DNA of 61,463 nt from Candidatus Peregrinibacteria bacterium (GTDB taxonomy: Bacteria; Patescibacteriota; Gracilibacteria; CAIRYL01). Each line of letters opens with the position of its first letter. Within the stretch, counting starts at the first letter, position 1. Location: assembly GCA_016220175.1 (NCBI GenBank), contig JACRHZ010000011.1, positions 1-61,463 of the forward strand, read 5' to 3'. Below, in pieces: positions 49,265-59,085 of this stretch. Below the pieces are notes generated by a model. The model saw nothing but the letters and a program-made list of their open reading frames with translations. It did not search any database and was not told the DNA's origin. Both the position numbers and the translations under genes were made by a program.

Positions 49265-52200
49265 TTACGATTCGTGTTTTTCAAAATATCGTCTTCGGTA
49301 AATGCTTCCCGCTGGGATAAGCTTGCCAATAATAACATTTTCCTTTAGACCGTCAAGATGATCTATCTTCCCCGTTGTGGCCGCACTTACGAGTACTCGA
49401 ATTGTTTCTTGGAATGATGCCGCTGAAAGCCAAGAATCTGTAGCAAGAGAAATTCTTGTGAGTCCCAAAATGAGTTGTTCGTAGCGTGGAGGTTTTTTCT
49501 TGGGATGTTCTTTCTTGAAAATTTTAATTCTTCGATACTCAATAATTTCTCCAGGAAGAACATCGAGCATATCGGCTTGATCAATAATTCTCACACGAGA
49601 AAACATTTCTCGAACAATGATTTCGATATGCTTATCGTTAATAGTTTGCCCCTGAGAAGCGTAAATATTTTGAACTTCACTCGTAATATATTTCTGGACA
49701 ATATTTGTATCTGTTTTTTCCAAAAGTTCACGAAGATTGTAATGACCATACGTAAGCGGAGTTCCTACTTGTACAAATGTTCCCGTCTCTACCTTGAGCA
49801 TATCCCCAGAAGGGAATGAGTACTTCCTTTCTGCTTTTTTCGTGTGCTTTACAACAATTTTCCTTTCAGTGACTTCAATTACTTTCCCTCCATAGATTGC
49901 TCTCAAAACTTTTTGATCTTTCGCAAGAATTTGATTTTCTTTTACAAGATCGCCCTCTTTTACTGACACTTTTGCTCCATCAGAGATGTGATACTCATCC
50001 TGACCAAGTTTCTGTGCCTTAATGTGAGCAAAAACTTCATGTTCTCCTCTTTCTATGATGACTTCTCCCTCTACATCAGCGAGTGTGGCCGGAGTTTTTG
50101 GGGGTCTTGCTTCAAAAAGTTCTTCTACGCGTGTAAGACCTTGGGTAATATCCGCTCCTTCCGCCACTCCTCCCATATGAAATGTTCTCATGGTAAGCTG
50201 AGTTCCCGGTTCTCCGATGCTCTGCGCTGCAATGATTCCTACAGGAGTTCCGATCTCAACAGTTCTGTTGGAACCGAGATCTCTTCCATAACATTTTTGG
50301 CAAATTCCTCCCGGAGTTTCGCAGTTCATGATGCATCGTACCCTAAGCGTTTCAACTTTTCTTTTTGAAATTTCCCCCACAAGACGATTTCCGATTTCTT
50401 CATTTCTCTTCGCAATAATCTCCTTTGTTTTCGGATCCAGGAGATCTTCCGCCAAAGTCCTGCCATAAATTCTTCTCTCAAATTTTTCTCCGATTTTTTC
50501 AGAATCTTTTCTCGAAATTTCCAAATATGCAACGCTCTTGCAATCTTCTTCTCGAATGATAATATCCTGAACCGCATCGACAAGACGTCTCGTAAGATAT
50601 CCTGCTTCTGCAGTCTTTAAAGCTGTGTCCGACTTTCCTTTTCGTCCTCCATGCGTCGCAATAAAATACTCCAGAATAGAAAATCCCTCTTTCAAATTCG
50701 CCTTAATGGGAAGTTCGATTGTTCTTCCTGAAGGACTTGCTACAAGTCCCTTGATTCCGCAGAGTTGCGTTACTTGTCCCCAATTTCCTCGTGCTCCTGA
50801 ATCGATCATATAGAAAATATCATTTTCTGGAAAGTGTTTATAATTCTCAATCATCACCACAGAAATATCTGATTTCGCCTGCGCCCAAATTTTAATTGCA
50901 TTGTTATAGCGTTCTTCATCAGTAATGAGTCCATTCCAATATTGTGTCCCGATTCTTAATACCTTTTGAGTCGCCTCCTCAAGAATTTTTTCTTTTTCCT
51001 TCGGAATTTTCATATCGTTCATTCCAATAGTAATTCCTGATTTTGTTGCATATTCAAATCCCAACTTCTTAATTTTATCCGTGATGGACGCCGTAACTTC
51101 AGTATCAGAAAGATCATAAATTTCAGAAATAATACGCTCAATTCGGTTTTTGTTGACGACTGAATTTTCAAAGGGAATATTGTCCGGGAGAATTTTATTG
51201 AAAATCACTCTTCCTACAGATGTCTCGATGATTTGTCCATCGACACGAATCCGTACTTTTGCCTGAAGATCAACGTGTCCACTCTCATAAACAAAAATAG
51301 CTTCCTCTTCCGAAGCGAATGCCATTCCCTCGCCTTTTTTCCCATCATGAATTTGTGTCAAGAAATAGACACCGAGCACCATATCCTGAGTTGGCGTAAT
51401 AATAGGTTCTCCGGAAGAAGGCTTGAGAAGATTGTGACTCGAGAGCATAATTTCTCTCGCTTCTCTCTGTGCTTCTGTTGAGAGCGGAAGATGTACCGCC
51501 ATTTGATCTCCATCAAAGTCCGCGTTAAATGCGGCGCAAACGAGTGGATGAATTTGAATTGCTTTTCCTTCAATAAGAATCGGAGAAAATGCCTGGATTC
51601 CAAGTCTGTGAAGAGTCGGAGCACGATTAAGGAGCACGTACTTTCCCTTAATCACGTCGTCCAAAATATCCCAAACGATTTTCTTTCCCGATTGGATAAT
51701 TTTTTCTGCTCCTTTCACGTTGTGGGCAAATTCTCCTCGAATAAGTTCTCCGATAATAAACGGTTTAAAGAGCTTCATTGCGAGCTCTTTCGGAAGTCCG
51801 CATTGGTGGAGTCCCAACTCTGGACCGATGACGATCACAGAACGTCCCGAGTAATCAACACGTTTTCCCAAAAGATTTTGCCGAAAACGTCCTTGTTTTC
51901 CTTTGAGCATATCAGAAAGCGAACGAAGTTTTCGGCGATCACCAGAAGTGAATACCGCACGTCCTCCTCGAGAAGAATTATTGAGCAGTGTATCAACAGC
52001 TTCCTGAAGCATACGTTTTTCATTCCGACAGATAACTTCCGGAGCCCCAATAGCAATAAGCCTTTTGAGACGATTATTTCTATTGATAATTCTTCGATAG
52101 AGATCATTGAGGTCTGAAGCAGCAAACCTTCCCCCATCAAGCTGTACCATTGGACGAAGATCCGGAGGAATCACTGGAAGCTCTTTGAGAACCATCCATT

Positions 52201-53113
52201 CCGGAAGAATTCCGGCACGTTTCAGAGATTTGAGAAAACGTATTCTTTTCAATGTTTTTTTCTGCTTTTGTCCTGTAGCATCCACCACTTCTTCTTCGAG
52301 TTCTTCAATGAGCTCGTCCATTTCAACTTGCTCGAGAATGACACGAAGGCTCTCCGCTCCCGTTCCTGCTTTAAACACATGTCCGAACTTCATATTGAGT
52401 TCGCGGTATTCAAGCTCCGTCATGAGTGTCCATTTTTGGATAGATTCGAGTTCTTTACGGGCTTTGTCATGAGTTTCTTTCAGCTCTTCTATCTTTTTTG
52501 CTTTTTCCGCTTCAAACGCATCAACGTCTTCCTCAGATAGTTTTTTCTTTTGCTTCATCTGAGAAAGCTCATCTTTATATTCATCCATGATTTTCTTTCG
52601 ATACGTTTTGTATTGATTTTCCAAATCTTCGAGTGCTTCCGTTTTGGCGTGCTCATCAACAGAAATCACAATGTAGGAAGCAAAGTAAATAATTTGTTCG
52701 AGTCCTTTCACCGGAATATCGAGAACAAGTCCGATGCGTGAAGGAGTAGAACGGAAAAACCAGGTGTGTGCAACGGGAACTGCGAGAGAAATATGTCCCA
52801 TTCTCTCTCGCCTCACAATTGCACGAGTTACTTCCACACCACATTTCTCACAAATCACTCCTTTGTATCGAATTTTTTTATATTTTCCGCAGTAACATTC
52901 CCAGTTTTTTGTGGGTCCAAAAATTCGTTCACAAAAAAGTCCGTCAAGTTCCGGTTTTTGTGTACGGTAATTAATCGTTTCTGGCTTCGTTATTTCTCCG
53001 TGCGACCACGAGAGAATCATCTCCGGAGAAGCAACCTTGAGCGCTACGGCATTGAAACGATCGCTTCTTTTACTGTTTTGAGGATGAGAAGAGTACATAT
53101 GAGAAAAATGCAA
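49265..53113 (-). CDS. rpoC: RNA polymerase subunit beta-prime
   Basis: A 1282-residue protein, starting near MYSSHPQNSKRSDRFNAVALKVASPEMI. The N-terminal zinc site is CYCGKYKKIRYKGVICEKCG. The catalytic Mg triad is in NADFDGDQMAVHLPLS. The second zinc site is CETPGGICQKCYG, followed by GIIAAQSIGEPGTQLTMRTFH (trigger loop). No large lineage insertion is evident, and the length is short for the family. It forms the active centre with RpoB. It is separated from rpoB by the ssb gene, which is unusual. Confidence 0.98.
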   Translation of the reverse strand: MHFSHMYSSHPQNSKRSDRFNAVALKVASPEMILSWSHGEITKPETINYRTQKPELDGLFCERIFGPTKNWECYCGKYKKIRYKGVICEKCGVEVTRAIVRRERMGHISLAVPVAHTWFFRSTPSRIGLVLDIPVKGLEQIIYFASYIVISVDEHAKTEALEDLENQYKTYRKKIMDEYKDELSQMKQKKKLSEEDVDAFEAEKAKKIEELKETHDKARKELESIQKWTLMTELEYRELNMKFGHVFKAGTGAESLRVILEQVEMDELIEELEEEVVDATGQKQKKTLKRIRFLKSLKRAGILPEWMVLKELPVIPPDLRPMVQLDGGRFAASDLNDLYRRIINRNNRLKRLIAIGAPEVICRNEKRMLQEAVDTLLNNSSRGGRAVFTSGDRRKLRSLSDMLKGKQGRFRQNLLGKRVDYSGRSVIVIGPELGLHQCGLPKELAMKLFKPFIIGELIRGEFAHNVKGAEKIIQSGKKIVWDILDDVIKGKYVLLNRAPTLHRLGIQAFSPILIEGKAIQIHPLVCAAFNADFDGDQMAVHLPLSTEAQREAREIMLSSHNLLKPSSGEPIITPTQDMVLGVYFLTQIHDGKKGEGMAFASEEEAIFVYESGHVDLQAKVRIRVDGQIIETSVGRVIFNKILPDNIPFENSVVNKNRIERIISEIYDLSDTEVTASITDKIKKLGFEYATKSGITIGMNDMKIPKEKEKILEEATQKVLRIGTQYWNGLITDEERYNNAIKIWAQAKSDISVVMIENYKHFPENDIFYMIDSGARGNWGQVTQLCGIKGLVASPSGRTIELPIKANLKEGFSILEYFIATHGGRKGKSDTALKTAEAGYLTRRLVDAVQDIIIREEDCKSVAYLEISRKDSEKIGEKFERRIYGRTLAEDLLDPKTKEIIAKRNEEIGNRLVGEISKRKVETLRVRCIMNCETPGGICQKCYGRDLGSNRTVEIGTPVGIIAAQSIGEPGTQLTMRTFHMGGVAEGADITQGLTRVEELFEARPPKTPATLADVEGEVIIERGEHEVFAHIKAQKLGQDEYHISDGAKVSVKEGDLVKENQILAKDQKVLRAIYGGKVIEVTERKIVVKHTKKAERKYSFPSGDMLKVETGTFVQVGTPLTYGHYNLRELLEKTDTNIVQKYITSEVQNIYASQGQTINDKHIEIIVREMFSRVRIIDQADMLDVLPGEIIEYRRIKIFKKEHPKKKPPRYEQLILGLTRISLATDSWLSAASFQETIRVLVSAATTGKIDHLDGLKENVIIGKLIPAGSIYRRRYFEKHES

Positions 53114-53198
53114 AATGAAGAATGAAAAGTGTGTTTATAAGAAAACTGTATTCTGTTCCGCGGATACGACGATTTTATAATATCTAAGATTCATCTAT

Positions 53199-53666
53199 TT
53201 ACTTCTCCGTCGTAGTTTCGGAAGAAGGAGCATCTGCAAAAAAGTCATCATCGTAGTCAGTTGGGGTGGGAGTCAAAGTGCTCACACTTGGTGATGCTTC
53301 TTCATGAACTACTTCTGGAGGAGTATCATTCTGTACTCTTTTTTCGAGCATAATCATGTCAGAAATGACAATTTCTGTTCGGAAAACTTTCACGCCTGAC
53401 TCGTGATCCCAAGAACGAGTCTTCAGATATCCTTCGAGATATACGAGTTTTCCTTTTTTTAAATACTGAATACAAAGTTCCGCAAGGCGTCCCCATGCCA
53501 CCACATTATGATATTCTGCAAGTGATTTTTTTTGTCCATCACTGCCAGCCCATTCACGATTTGTGGCAACTCCAAAAGTTGCTATTGTTTGTCCCGAAGA
53601 AGTTTGCCGCATTTCTGGGTCCCTCGTAACATTTCCGACAATTATAACCTTATTCACGCTTCTCAT
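53199..53666 (-). CDS. ssb: Single-stranded DNA-binding protein (one OB fold)
   Basis: A 155-residue protein, starting MRSVNKVIIVGNVTRDPEMRQTSSGQTIATFGVATN. OB-fold motifs continue with EYHNVVAWGRLAELCIQYLKKGKLVYLEGYLKTRSWD. The C-terminal third is Pro/Ser/Thr-rich. It ends SSETTTEK rather than with the usual acidic DDDxPF tip; a DYDDDFF element is internal, about 15 residues from the end. It lies between rpoB and rpoC on the same strand with spacers of 46 and 85 bases. The second SSB of the window, at 18528, does have a normal tip. Confidence 0.93.
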   Translation of the reverse strand: MRSVNKVIIVGNVTRDPEMRQTSSGQTIATFGVATNREWAGSDGQKKSLAEYHNVVAWGRLAELCIQYLKKGKLVYLEGYLKTRSWDHESGVKVFRTEIVISDMIMLEKRVQNDTPPEVVHEEASPSVSTLTPTPTDYDDDFFADAPSSETTTEK

Positions 53667-53712
53667 AAAAAAATGTTAAAAGAATAAAAAGTGAGAATAC
53701 AGAGCCGAAAAA

Positions 53713-56700
53713 TTATTTTTCCTCCTCTTTTTCTGCCTCTTCATCAACGGAATCTTCCTCCTCGCTTTGAGATTTTTTCTTAGCGATTTCATCGCCGTGA
53801 ATTTCTTTCTCAATCATTTTTTCTGACTCAGCGATATTTTCCGTAAGTTCTTCCATCTTGTCTGTTTCTGGGATAATATCTTCCACCGCTTCTTCTGGAG
53901 GAAGTTCTATGTGCTCAATTTCTCCTTCTTTTTCTTCCATGAGATCAACATCAATACAGAGGGATTTAAGTTCATGCACAAGAACATTAAAAGACTCTGG
54001 TGTATTTGGCTTTCGAATGGACTCCGCCTTGACAATACTTTCATATGCCTTTGCCCTTCCGACCACATCATCTGATTTAATCGTGAGCATTTCCTGGAGC
54101 GTATGTGCTGCTCCGTATGCCTCGAGTGCCCATACTTCCATCTCTCCAAACCTCTGTCCTCCATGTTGAGCCTTTCCTCCGAGCGGTTGCTGGGTTACGA
54201 TAGAATATGGTCCCACTGATCTCGCGTGGAGTTTATCTTCCACCAAATGAGAAAGTTTCATGATATAGGCAAATCCTACTGTTGTTTTATGTCCGAATGC
54301 TTCTCCTGTACGACCATCATAGAGCTGTACTTTGCCATCTTCTGGAAGTTCAGCACATTTCAGAAATTGAGTAATCATATCCGGTGAAATTCCATTGAGC
54401 ACTGGAGTCGCAAAACGAACGTTTAATTTTGATGCAACCCATCCCAAATGTGTTTCGAGAATCTGCCCAATGTTCATTCGAGAAGAAACTCCAAGAGGAT
54501 TCAAGATAATGTCAACTGGGGTACCATCCGGCAAGAATGGCATATCCTCAACTGGCACAATTTTAGAAACTACTCCTTTATTTCCATGTCTTCCCGCCAT
54601 TTTATCTCCTACCTGAATTTTTCTTGTCTTTGCAACAAACACTCGAACCTGTTTTATCACCCCTTGGGGAAGGTCATCTCCTGCATCACGTGAAAAAATT
54701 TGGATATCAACCACTTTCCCTCCTTCTCCTCCGGGAAGACGAAGCGAAGTATCTTTTACATCTTTCGCCTTTTCTCCAAAAATTGCTTGGAGAAGTCTTT
54801 CTTCAGGAGTGAGTTCTGTTTCGCCTTTTGGCGTAATTTTTCCGACCAAAATATCGCCTTCCATTACCATGGAACCAATACGAACAACTCCATCTGAATC
54901 GAGATCTTTTAACTTTGTACTTCCTACATTTGGAATATCGCGAGTTATCATCTCCGGACCGAGCTTTGTGTCACGAACATCAATAGTAAAATTTTCGATG
55001 TGGATAGAATCATACACCGCATCTTTCACCATGCGATCCGAAAGAATGATCGCGTCTTCAAAGTTGTATCCATTCCACGGCAGATAAGCTACCAGAAGAT
55101 TTCTTCCGAGCGCCACTTCCCCTTTCTCAACGGAGGATCCGTCAATCAGAGGATCTCCCTTTTTTACTTCTTGTTTCCGAGAAACTGTTGGTCGCATATT
55201 GAAACACGTTGCTTGATTTGATCTCACAAAATTATTGAGCTCATAGGTTTTTTTGTTTCCACTTTCATACAGTACAGTAACTTGCGTTGCATCCACACTC
55301 GTCACTTCTCCATCTTCTTCTGCCACAACCGCCTGTCCTGATGCTCTCGCAACCTCTCCTTCAAATCCTGTTCCTACAAGAGGCGTCTCAGGACGAAGAA
55401 GCGGAACTGCCTGACGTTGCATGTTTGATCCCATCGAAGCACGAGTATTATCGTCATGCTCAAGAAACGGAATGAGCGCTGTTGTTTCAGAAATAATTTG
55501 TTTGGGAGAAATATCGATGTGGGTAACGTCCAAATTATGAACGAGCGTCGCTTCTCCATTTTTTCGAGCTGATACTTGCGAATCGAGGAACTGCCCGAGT
55601 TCGTCGATTTCTGTGTTTGCCTGAGCAACAACAAAATCTTTTTCCTCATCAGCGTCATAATATTTTACTTCATCGGTGAGATAAGCGCGAACTCGAACTT
55701 CTTTTCTGCTTTTTTCGGCAAGAAGTTTGCTCGCCATTTCATTCGTAATTCGACTTCCAGCTCTTCCCACTTTTGCGATATTTTCTTCAAGAAAACGACC
55801 GACTAGGTGCTTCTTTTGGCTCGGAACAAGATTTGAAATTGTTCGAAATGGAGTTTCGATGAATCCGTAGGAATTTACTTTTGCGTAGGTCGCAAGGTGA
55901 ACGACAAGTCCGATGTTTGGACCTTCTGGAGTTGAAATCGGACAAATTCTTCCATAGTGAGAAGCGTGTACGTCACGAACATCAAAGCTCGCACGCTCTC
56001 TCGAAAGTCCTCCTGGTCCCATTGCTGAAAGTCTTCTTTTATGCGACAACTCGGCGAGAGGATTTGTCTGATCCATAAACTGCGAGAGTTGTGAACTCGC
56101 ATAAAACTCTCTCATCGCTGCGGTAATTGGACGGGAATTAATGAGTTGTGTAGGAGTAACCGTTTCGAGATCCACCACCGTCATGCGATCTTTGGCAATT
56201 CGGTCAGTTCGCATGAGTCCAACACGAAATTTGTTCTGTACAAGTTCTCCAACACTTCGAACACGTCTGTTTGAAAGGTGGTCAATGTCGTCTGTTAAAG
56301 GCTTTTTGTTGTTCAGATCAATAAGTTCACGAAGAATATGAATAAAATCTGACACCTGGAATGTTCTGTGAGCGAAGTCGTTTGGATAACTTGTTCCGAA
56401 ACGTTTGTTGAGTTTATATCGAGCAATTGGTCCCATGTCATACCTTTTGAAATCATGGAACATGGCATCAATCAAAGATTTCGCGTTCTCTGCTGTTGCG
56501 AGATCTCCTGGACGAATTTTTCGATAAATCGATTGGTACGCCTCCGGAACTGTTTTTACCGCATCTCTTTCGAGTGTTTGCAAAACACCATTCGATTCCA
56601 CATTCATATCCTCAAATATTTTTCTAATTTTCTCATCAGTGTCATATCCAAAAACTCTGAGGAGATGGGTTACTGGAATTTTCCTTTTGCGATCAATTTT

Positions 56701-57303
56701 TACAGTGATAACTCCCTTTTTATCGGTTTCTACTTCAAGCCATACACCTCGCTTAGGAATAACTTTGGCATTGTACGCTCCTGGTACCAGTGGATTTTTT
56801 GAGAAAAAAGCTCCGGGAGAACGTACAAGCTGATTTACGACAACTCGCTCAATTCCATTGACCACAAAAGTTCCCTTCGTGGTCATGAGCGGAATTGCGC
56901 CCAAAAATACTTCTTGTTCTTTAATTTCTCCTGTTTCTTTATTCACGAGTTTTACACGCACTTTGAGATTTGCCTCATAGGAAACGTTTTTTCTCTTCGC
57001 TTCTGATGCGGTAAATTTTGGTTTATCGTACGAGTGCTTCAAAAAATAAAGCTCCATCTTTTTCCCAGAAAAATCCGTGATGGGGGACACCTCTTCGAGG
57101 AGTTCTTTAATTCCATCTTGCAAAAACCAGTCATAGGAATTCACCTGGACTTCAATGAGCCCGGGGAGAGGATACGAATCATCGTCGCCTTCTGTAAAAA
57201 AAAGCCTCCCGTGGTCATTCTTGAGAAGAGGGAAGGGAAGATTTTTGAGAGAACGAGAAGATGAAATTGACAAAGACGAAGAAGAAGTGTGCTTCCGAGC
57301 CAT
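53713..57303 (-). CDS. rpoB: RNA polymerase subunit beta
   Basis: A 1196-residue protein. The rifampicin region reads SQLSQFMDQTNPLAELSHKRRLSAMGPGGL, with wild-type-like residues. Further landmarks are HYGRICPISTPEGPNIGLV, NLLVAYLPWNGYNFEDAIILS, KMAGRHGNKGVVSKIVP, and the C-terminal GGKAQHGGQRFGEMEVWALEAYGAA. A long acidic Glu-rich tail (about the last 60 residues, EEEDSVDEEAEKEEEK) extends beyond the family core. The first gene of the run; its likely promoter is at 57450-57477. No rplJ/rplL precedes it. Confidence 0.98.
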   Translation of the reverse strand: MARKHTSSSSLSISSSRSLKNLPFPLLKNDHGRLFFTEGDDDSYPLPGLIEVQVNSYDWFLQDGIKELLEEVSPITDFSGKKMELYFLKHSYDKPKFTASEAKRKNVSYEANLKVRVKLVNKETGEIKEQEVFLGAIPLMTTKGTFVVNGIERVVVNQLVRSPGAFFSKNPLVPGAYNAKVIPKRGVWLEVETDKKGVITVKIDRKRKIPVTHLLRVFGYDTDEKIRKIFEDMNVESNGVLQTLERDAVKTVPEAYQSIYRKIRPGDLATAENAKSLIDAMFHDFKRYDMGPIARYKLNKRFGTSYPNDFAHRTFQVSDFIHILRELIDLNNKKPLTDDIDHLSNRRVRSVGELVQNKFRVGLMRTDRIAKDRMTVVDLETVTPTQLINSRPITAAMREFYASSQLSQFMDQTNPLAELSHKRRLSAMGPGGLSRERASFDVRDVHASHYGRICPISTPEGPNIGLVVHLATYAKVNSYGFIETPFRTISNLVPSQKKHLVGRFLEENIAKVGRAGSRITNEMASKLLAEKSRKEVRVRAYLTDEVKYYDADEEKDFVVAQANTEIDELGQFLDSQVSARKNGEATLVHNLDVTHIDISPKQIISETTALIPFLEHDDNTRASMGSNMQRQAVPLLRPETPLVGTGFEGEVARASGQAVVAEEDGEVTSVDATQVTVLYESGNKKTYELNNFVRSNQATCFNMRPTVSRKQEVKKGDPLIDGSSVEKGEVALGRNLLVAYLPWNGYNFEDAIILSDRMVKDAVYDSIHIENFTIDVRDTKLGPEMITRDIPNVGSTKLKDLDSDGVVRIGSMVMEGDILVGKITPKGETELTPEERLLQAIFGEKAKDVKDTSLRLPGGEGGKVVDIQIFSRDAGDDLPQGVIKQVRVFVAKTRKIQVGDKMAGRHGNKGVVSKIVPVEDMPFLPDGTPVDIILNPLGVSSRMNIGQILETHLGWVASKLNVRFATPVLNGISPDMITQFLKCAELPEDGKVQLYDGRTGEAFGHKTTVGFAYIMKLSHLVEDKLHARSVGPYSIVTQQPLGGKAQHGGQRFGEMEVWALEAYGAAHTLQEMLTIKSDDVVGRAKAYESIVKAESIRKPNTPESFNVLVHELKSLCIDVDLMEEKEGEIEHIELPPEEAVEDIIPETDKMEELTENIAESEKMIEKEIHGDEIAKKKSQSEEEDSVDEEAEKEEEK

Positions 57304-57449
57304 AACTTGAAAAAATAAAGAAGGAGGAATATCACGGGAAAACCCGAACCAAAGAGCTCATGAGGCGGACCATTGCTTTCTCATCTGAGCGCTCTTTGTG
57401 TCCTTCTTTTCAGAACTCAGTCAGTACGAAAGGATACATAAGCGGAAGC

Positions 57450-57477
57450 ATTGTACGGATTTACGAGGGGAATGCAA
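57450..57477 (-). promoter_or_regulatory. Probable rpoB promoter
   Basis: Minus strand: TTGCAT (57477-57472), 16 bases, TACAAT (57455-57450). The mRNA leader to rpoB would be about 140 bases and could form hairpins, so attenuation is possible. Confidence 0.55.
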
Positions 57478-57568
57478 GTAAAATTTTAAATTTTGAAAAA
57501 AATCATTTTGGTTGACGGTAGAGAAAAAAGCCAGAGAAATCTGGTTTTCTGAAATTGGTGGTGCAAAT

Positions 57569-57597
57569 GTAGAGACAAGGCATTGCCTTGTCTCTAC
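57569..57597. repeat. GTAG...CTAC REP-like palindrome, intergenic copy
   Basis: 29 bases, arms GTAGAGACAAGGCA and its complement around a central T; the same element as in ileS and priA, in the inverted orientation. Between the rpoB promoter and the 57677 gene. Confidence 0.88.
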
Positions 57598-57676
57598 TGA
57601 TGAATTGGATTCAAAATTTGCGTGACCTATGGGCATGTTTTGTGGTATCATTATAAGGTGAAGATAAACACTATTT

Positions 57677-58396
57677 ATGGAACTAAACTTGGAATTTAAT
57701 CCCACAGAAAAGGCCGCCAATTTCCTCGGAACGCTCCTCGATTCGGGAAAAGAGATTGTGGAGAAGATCACCAGCATCGTGCCGGATATCTTTTTAGCGC
57801 TGGGAATCATTATATTTGGAATTATTTTTGGGAATATCGTCAGCTGGGGAATTCAAAAAATTGGAGAAAAACTCAAGATCATTCACATTTTTCATCGCAT
57901 TGGCTTCACAAAACTCCTCCAAAAAGCGAACATCCAGAGTTCTCCTTCTGCTGTTATTGGAAAATTTGCACAGGGGTACATCATCACGATTTCTATCATC
58001 AGCGCGGCGAATGTGTTTGGATTTTATCAAGTCTCTGACTTTCTTGATAAAGTCATCAAATATATTCCAAATGTTCTCGTTTCACTCGTAATTATTCTTT
58101 TTGGTACCGGCGTTGCTGAGACCTCAAGTGCGATTCTTGAAAATACACTCAGAATCGCAAAATCAAAAGCGGCGAGAACTCTTGCTCTCTCTGCGAAATA
58201 TATCATCATCACGTTCGCCATTATGGCGGCGCTATTTGAACTCAAAATCGCAGAAGAACTCGTGCAAATTCTCTTCACTGGATTTATCGCCATGATCGCT
58301 CTTGCGGGAGGACTGGCGTTTGGACTTGGGGGAAAAGATGTCGTGAGAGAAGTTTTGGAAGATTTGAAGAAGATGCCGGAGGAGGAGAAAAAATAA
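57677..58396 (+). CDS. Mechanosensitive-channel-like membrane protein (CmpX/TM-helix repeat type)
   Basis: A 239-residue protein with four hydrophobic helices, in two similar halves. Each has a 'lPnil.al.ili.G..va' pattern (VPDIFLALGIIIFGIIFGNIV and IPNVLVSLVIILFGTGVAE). The end FIAMIALAGGLAFGLGGKDVVREVLEDL is the typical 'G.gLafGLGGrd.a...l' segment. This is the conserved TM-helix repeat of MscS-related proteins without the cytoplasmic MscS vestibule. Channel activity is unproven. Confidence 0.8.
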   Translation: MELNLEFNPTEKAANFLGTLLDSGKEIVEKITSIVPDIFLALGIIIFGIIFGNIVSWGIQKIGEKLKIIHIFHRIGFTKLLQKANIQSSPSAVIGKFAQGYIITISIISAANVFGFYQVSDFLDKVIKYIPNVLVSLVIILFGTGVAETSSAILENTLRIAKSKAARTLALSAKYIIITFAIMAALFELKIAEELVQILFTGFIAMIALAGGLAFGLGGKDVVREVLEDLKKMPEEEKK

Positions 58397-58416
58397 GGTC
58401 TGTTGCCAAACATTTT

Positions 58417-59085
58417 TTACGCAGCGAGTGGTGATAATCTCATTTCGCTCGGAATTTTGGCTATTACATTACTAATGCAATGTGTATTCCCTTCTCTCAA
58501 GTGAGCATTATCCCTTATTGGGATTGGGGTATATCCTGATTTGGCAAACATCTCATATGCTGCCAATGCGTCACCATTAAGATCGTCTTTTGATAGTTTT
58601 TCTTTCTCGTCAATTTCACCTTTGTATTGACCATAAAACACTGGAAATAGTATTTTTTTTCCTCCAGTGAGTTTATCTATATACGGAATAGCGTTAAGAG
58701 ACGAAGCATGGTCTAGTATGCTTCTTTGTGCTGCTGAATGGGAAATTACCTTGTATCCGAGTGTCTGAAATTGTTCTTTGTAATCCTTGTGCTGATCCTC
58801 ATACCATTTTCTTAGTAATTCTGATCGGAATCCTTTATATTGGTTCATAGGTACTTGCTTCCCTTCTAAGACGATATAAGACTGATCTCCATGAAAATTT
58901 TCTTTTTGGACAGCCCTTCCCATGACAACAACTTCTGCTCCACCAAATTGTTGAGAAATCTTTTTTGCTACCTCTTCTAGAGTTATTTTTTTGCCTTGTA
59001 ATTGGTAAATTTTTGCAGTTTTTAGAACATCATTTATTCCGATGAAAACCAAAAGCTCTCCTTTTTCTGTTATGTCGAAAGTCAT
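58417..59085 (-). CDS. Guanidino-modifying (deiminase-like) enzyme, C-terminal half on its own ORF
   Basis: A 222-residue protein. GELLVFIGINDVLKTA, GAEVVVMG, then FHGDQSYIVLEGKQVPM with the His and Asp of the family 'fH.Dm...l' motif, and REGNTHCISNVIAKIP at the end. That last segment resembles the catalytic cysteine motif 'GGG.HCit' of agmatine/peptidylarginine deiminases. A strong ribosome site (AAGGAGG) precedes its ATG, which overlaps the previous stop by 4 bases. The two ORFs together have the length and motif order of one deiminase. The assignment is by motif pattern; substrate unknown. Confidence 0.6.
   Translation of the reverse strand: MTFDITEKGELLVFIGINDVLKTAKIYQLQGKKITLEEVAKKISQQFGGAEVVVMGRAVQKENFHGDQSYIVLEGKQVPMNQYKGFRSELLRKWYEDQHKDYKEQFQTLGYKVISHSAAQRSILDHASSLNAIPYIDKLTGGKKILFPVFYGQYKGEIDEKEKLSKDDLNGDALAAYEMFAKSGYTPIPIRDNAHLREGNTHCISNVIAKIPSEMRLSPLAA

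Larger units (their letters stand above)
57304..57676. other. Non-coding region between rpoB and the 57677 gene
   Basis: 373 bases with no gene. It holds the rpoB leader and promoter, a small hairpin CGGG-AAAA-CCCG (about 57334-57345), GAGCTCAT/ATGAG and GAGCGCTC words that can pair in the leader, a short AT-rich tract near 57480, and the REP copy at 57569-57597. Confidence 0.5.

Noticed and set aside
58397-58412. GGTCTGTTGCCAAAC after the 57677 gene, resembling an IS6/IS5 terminal repeat
   Set aside because: No matching second end or transposase nearby, and the match to known ends is short.
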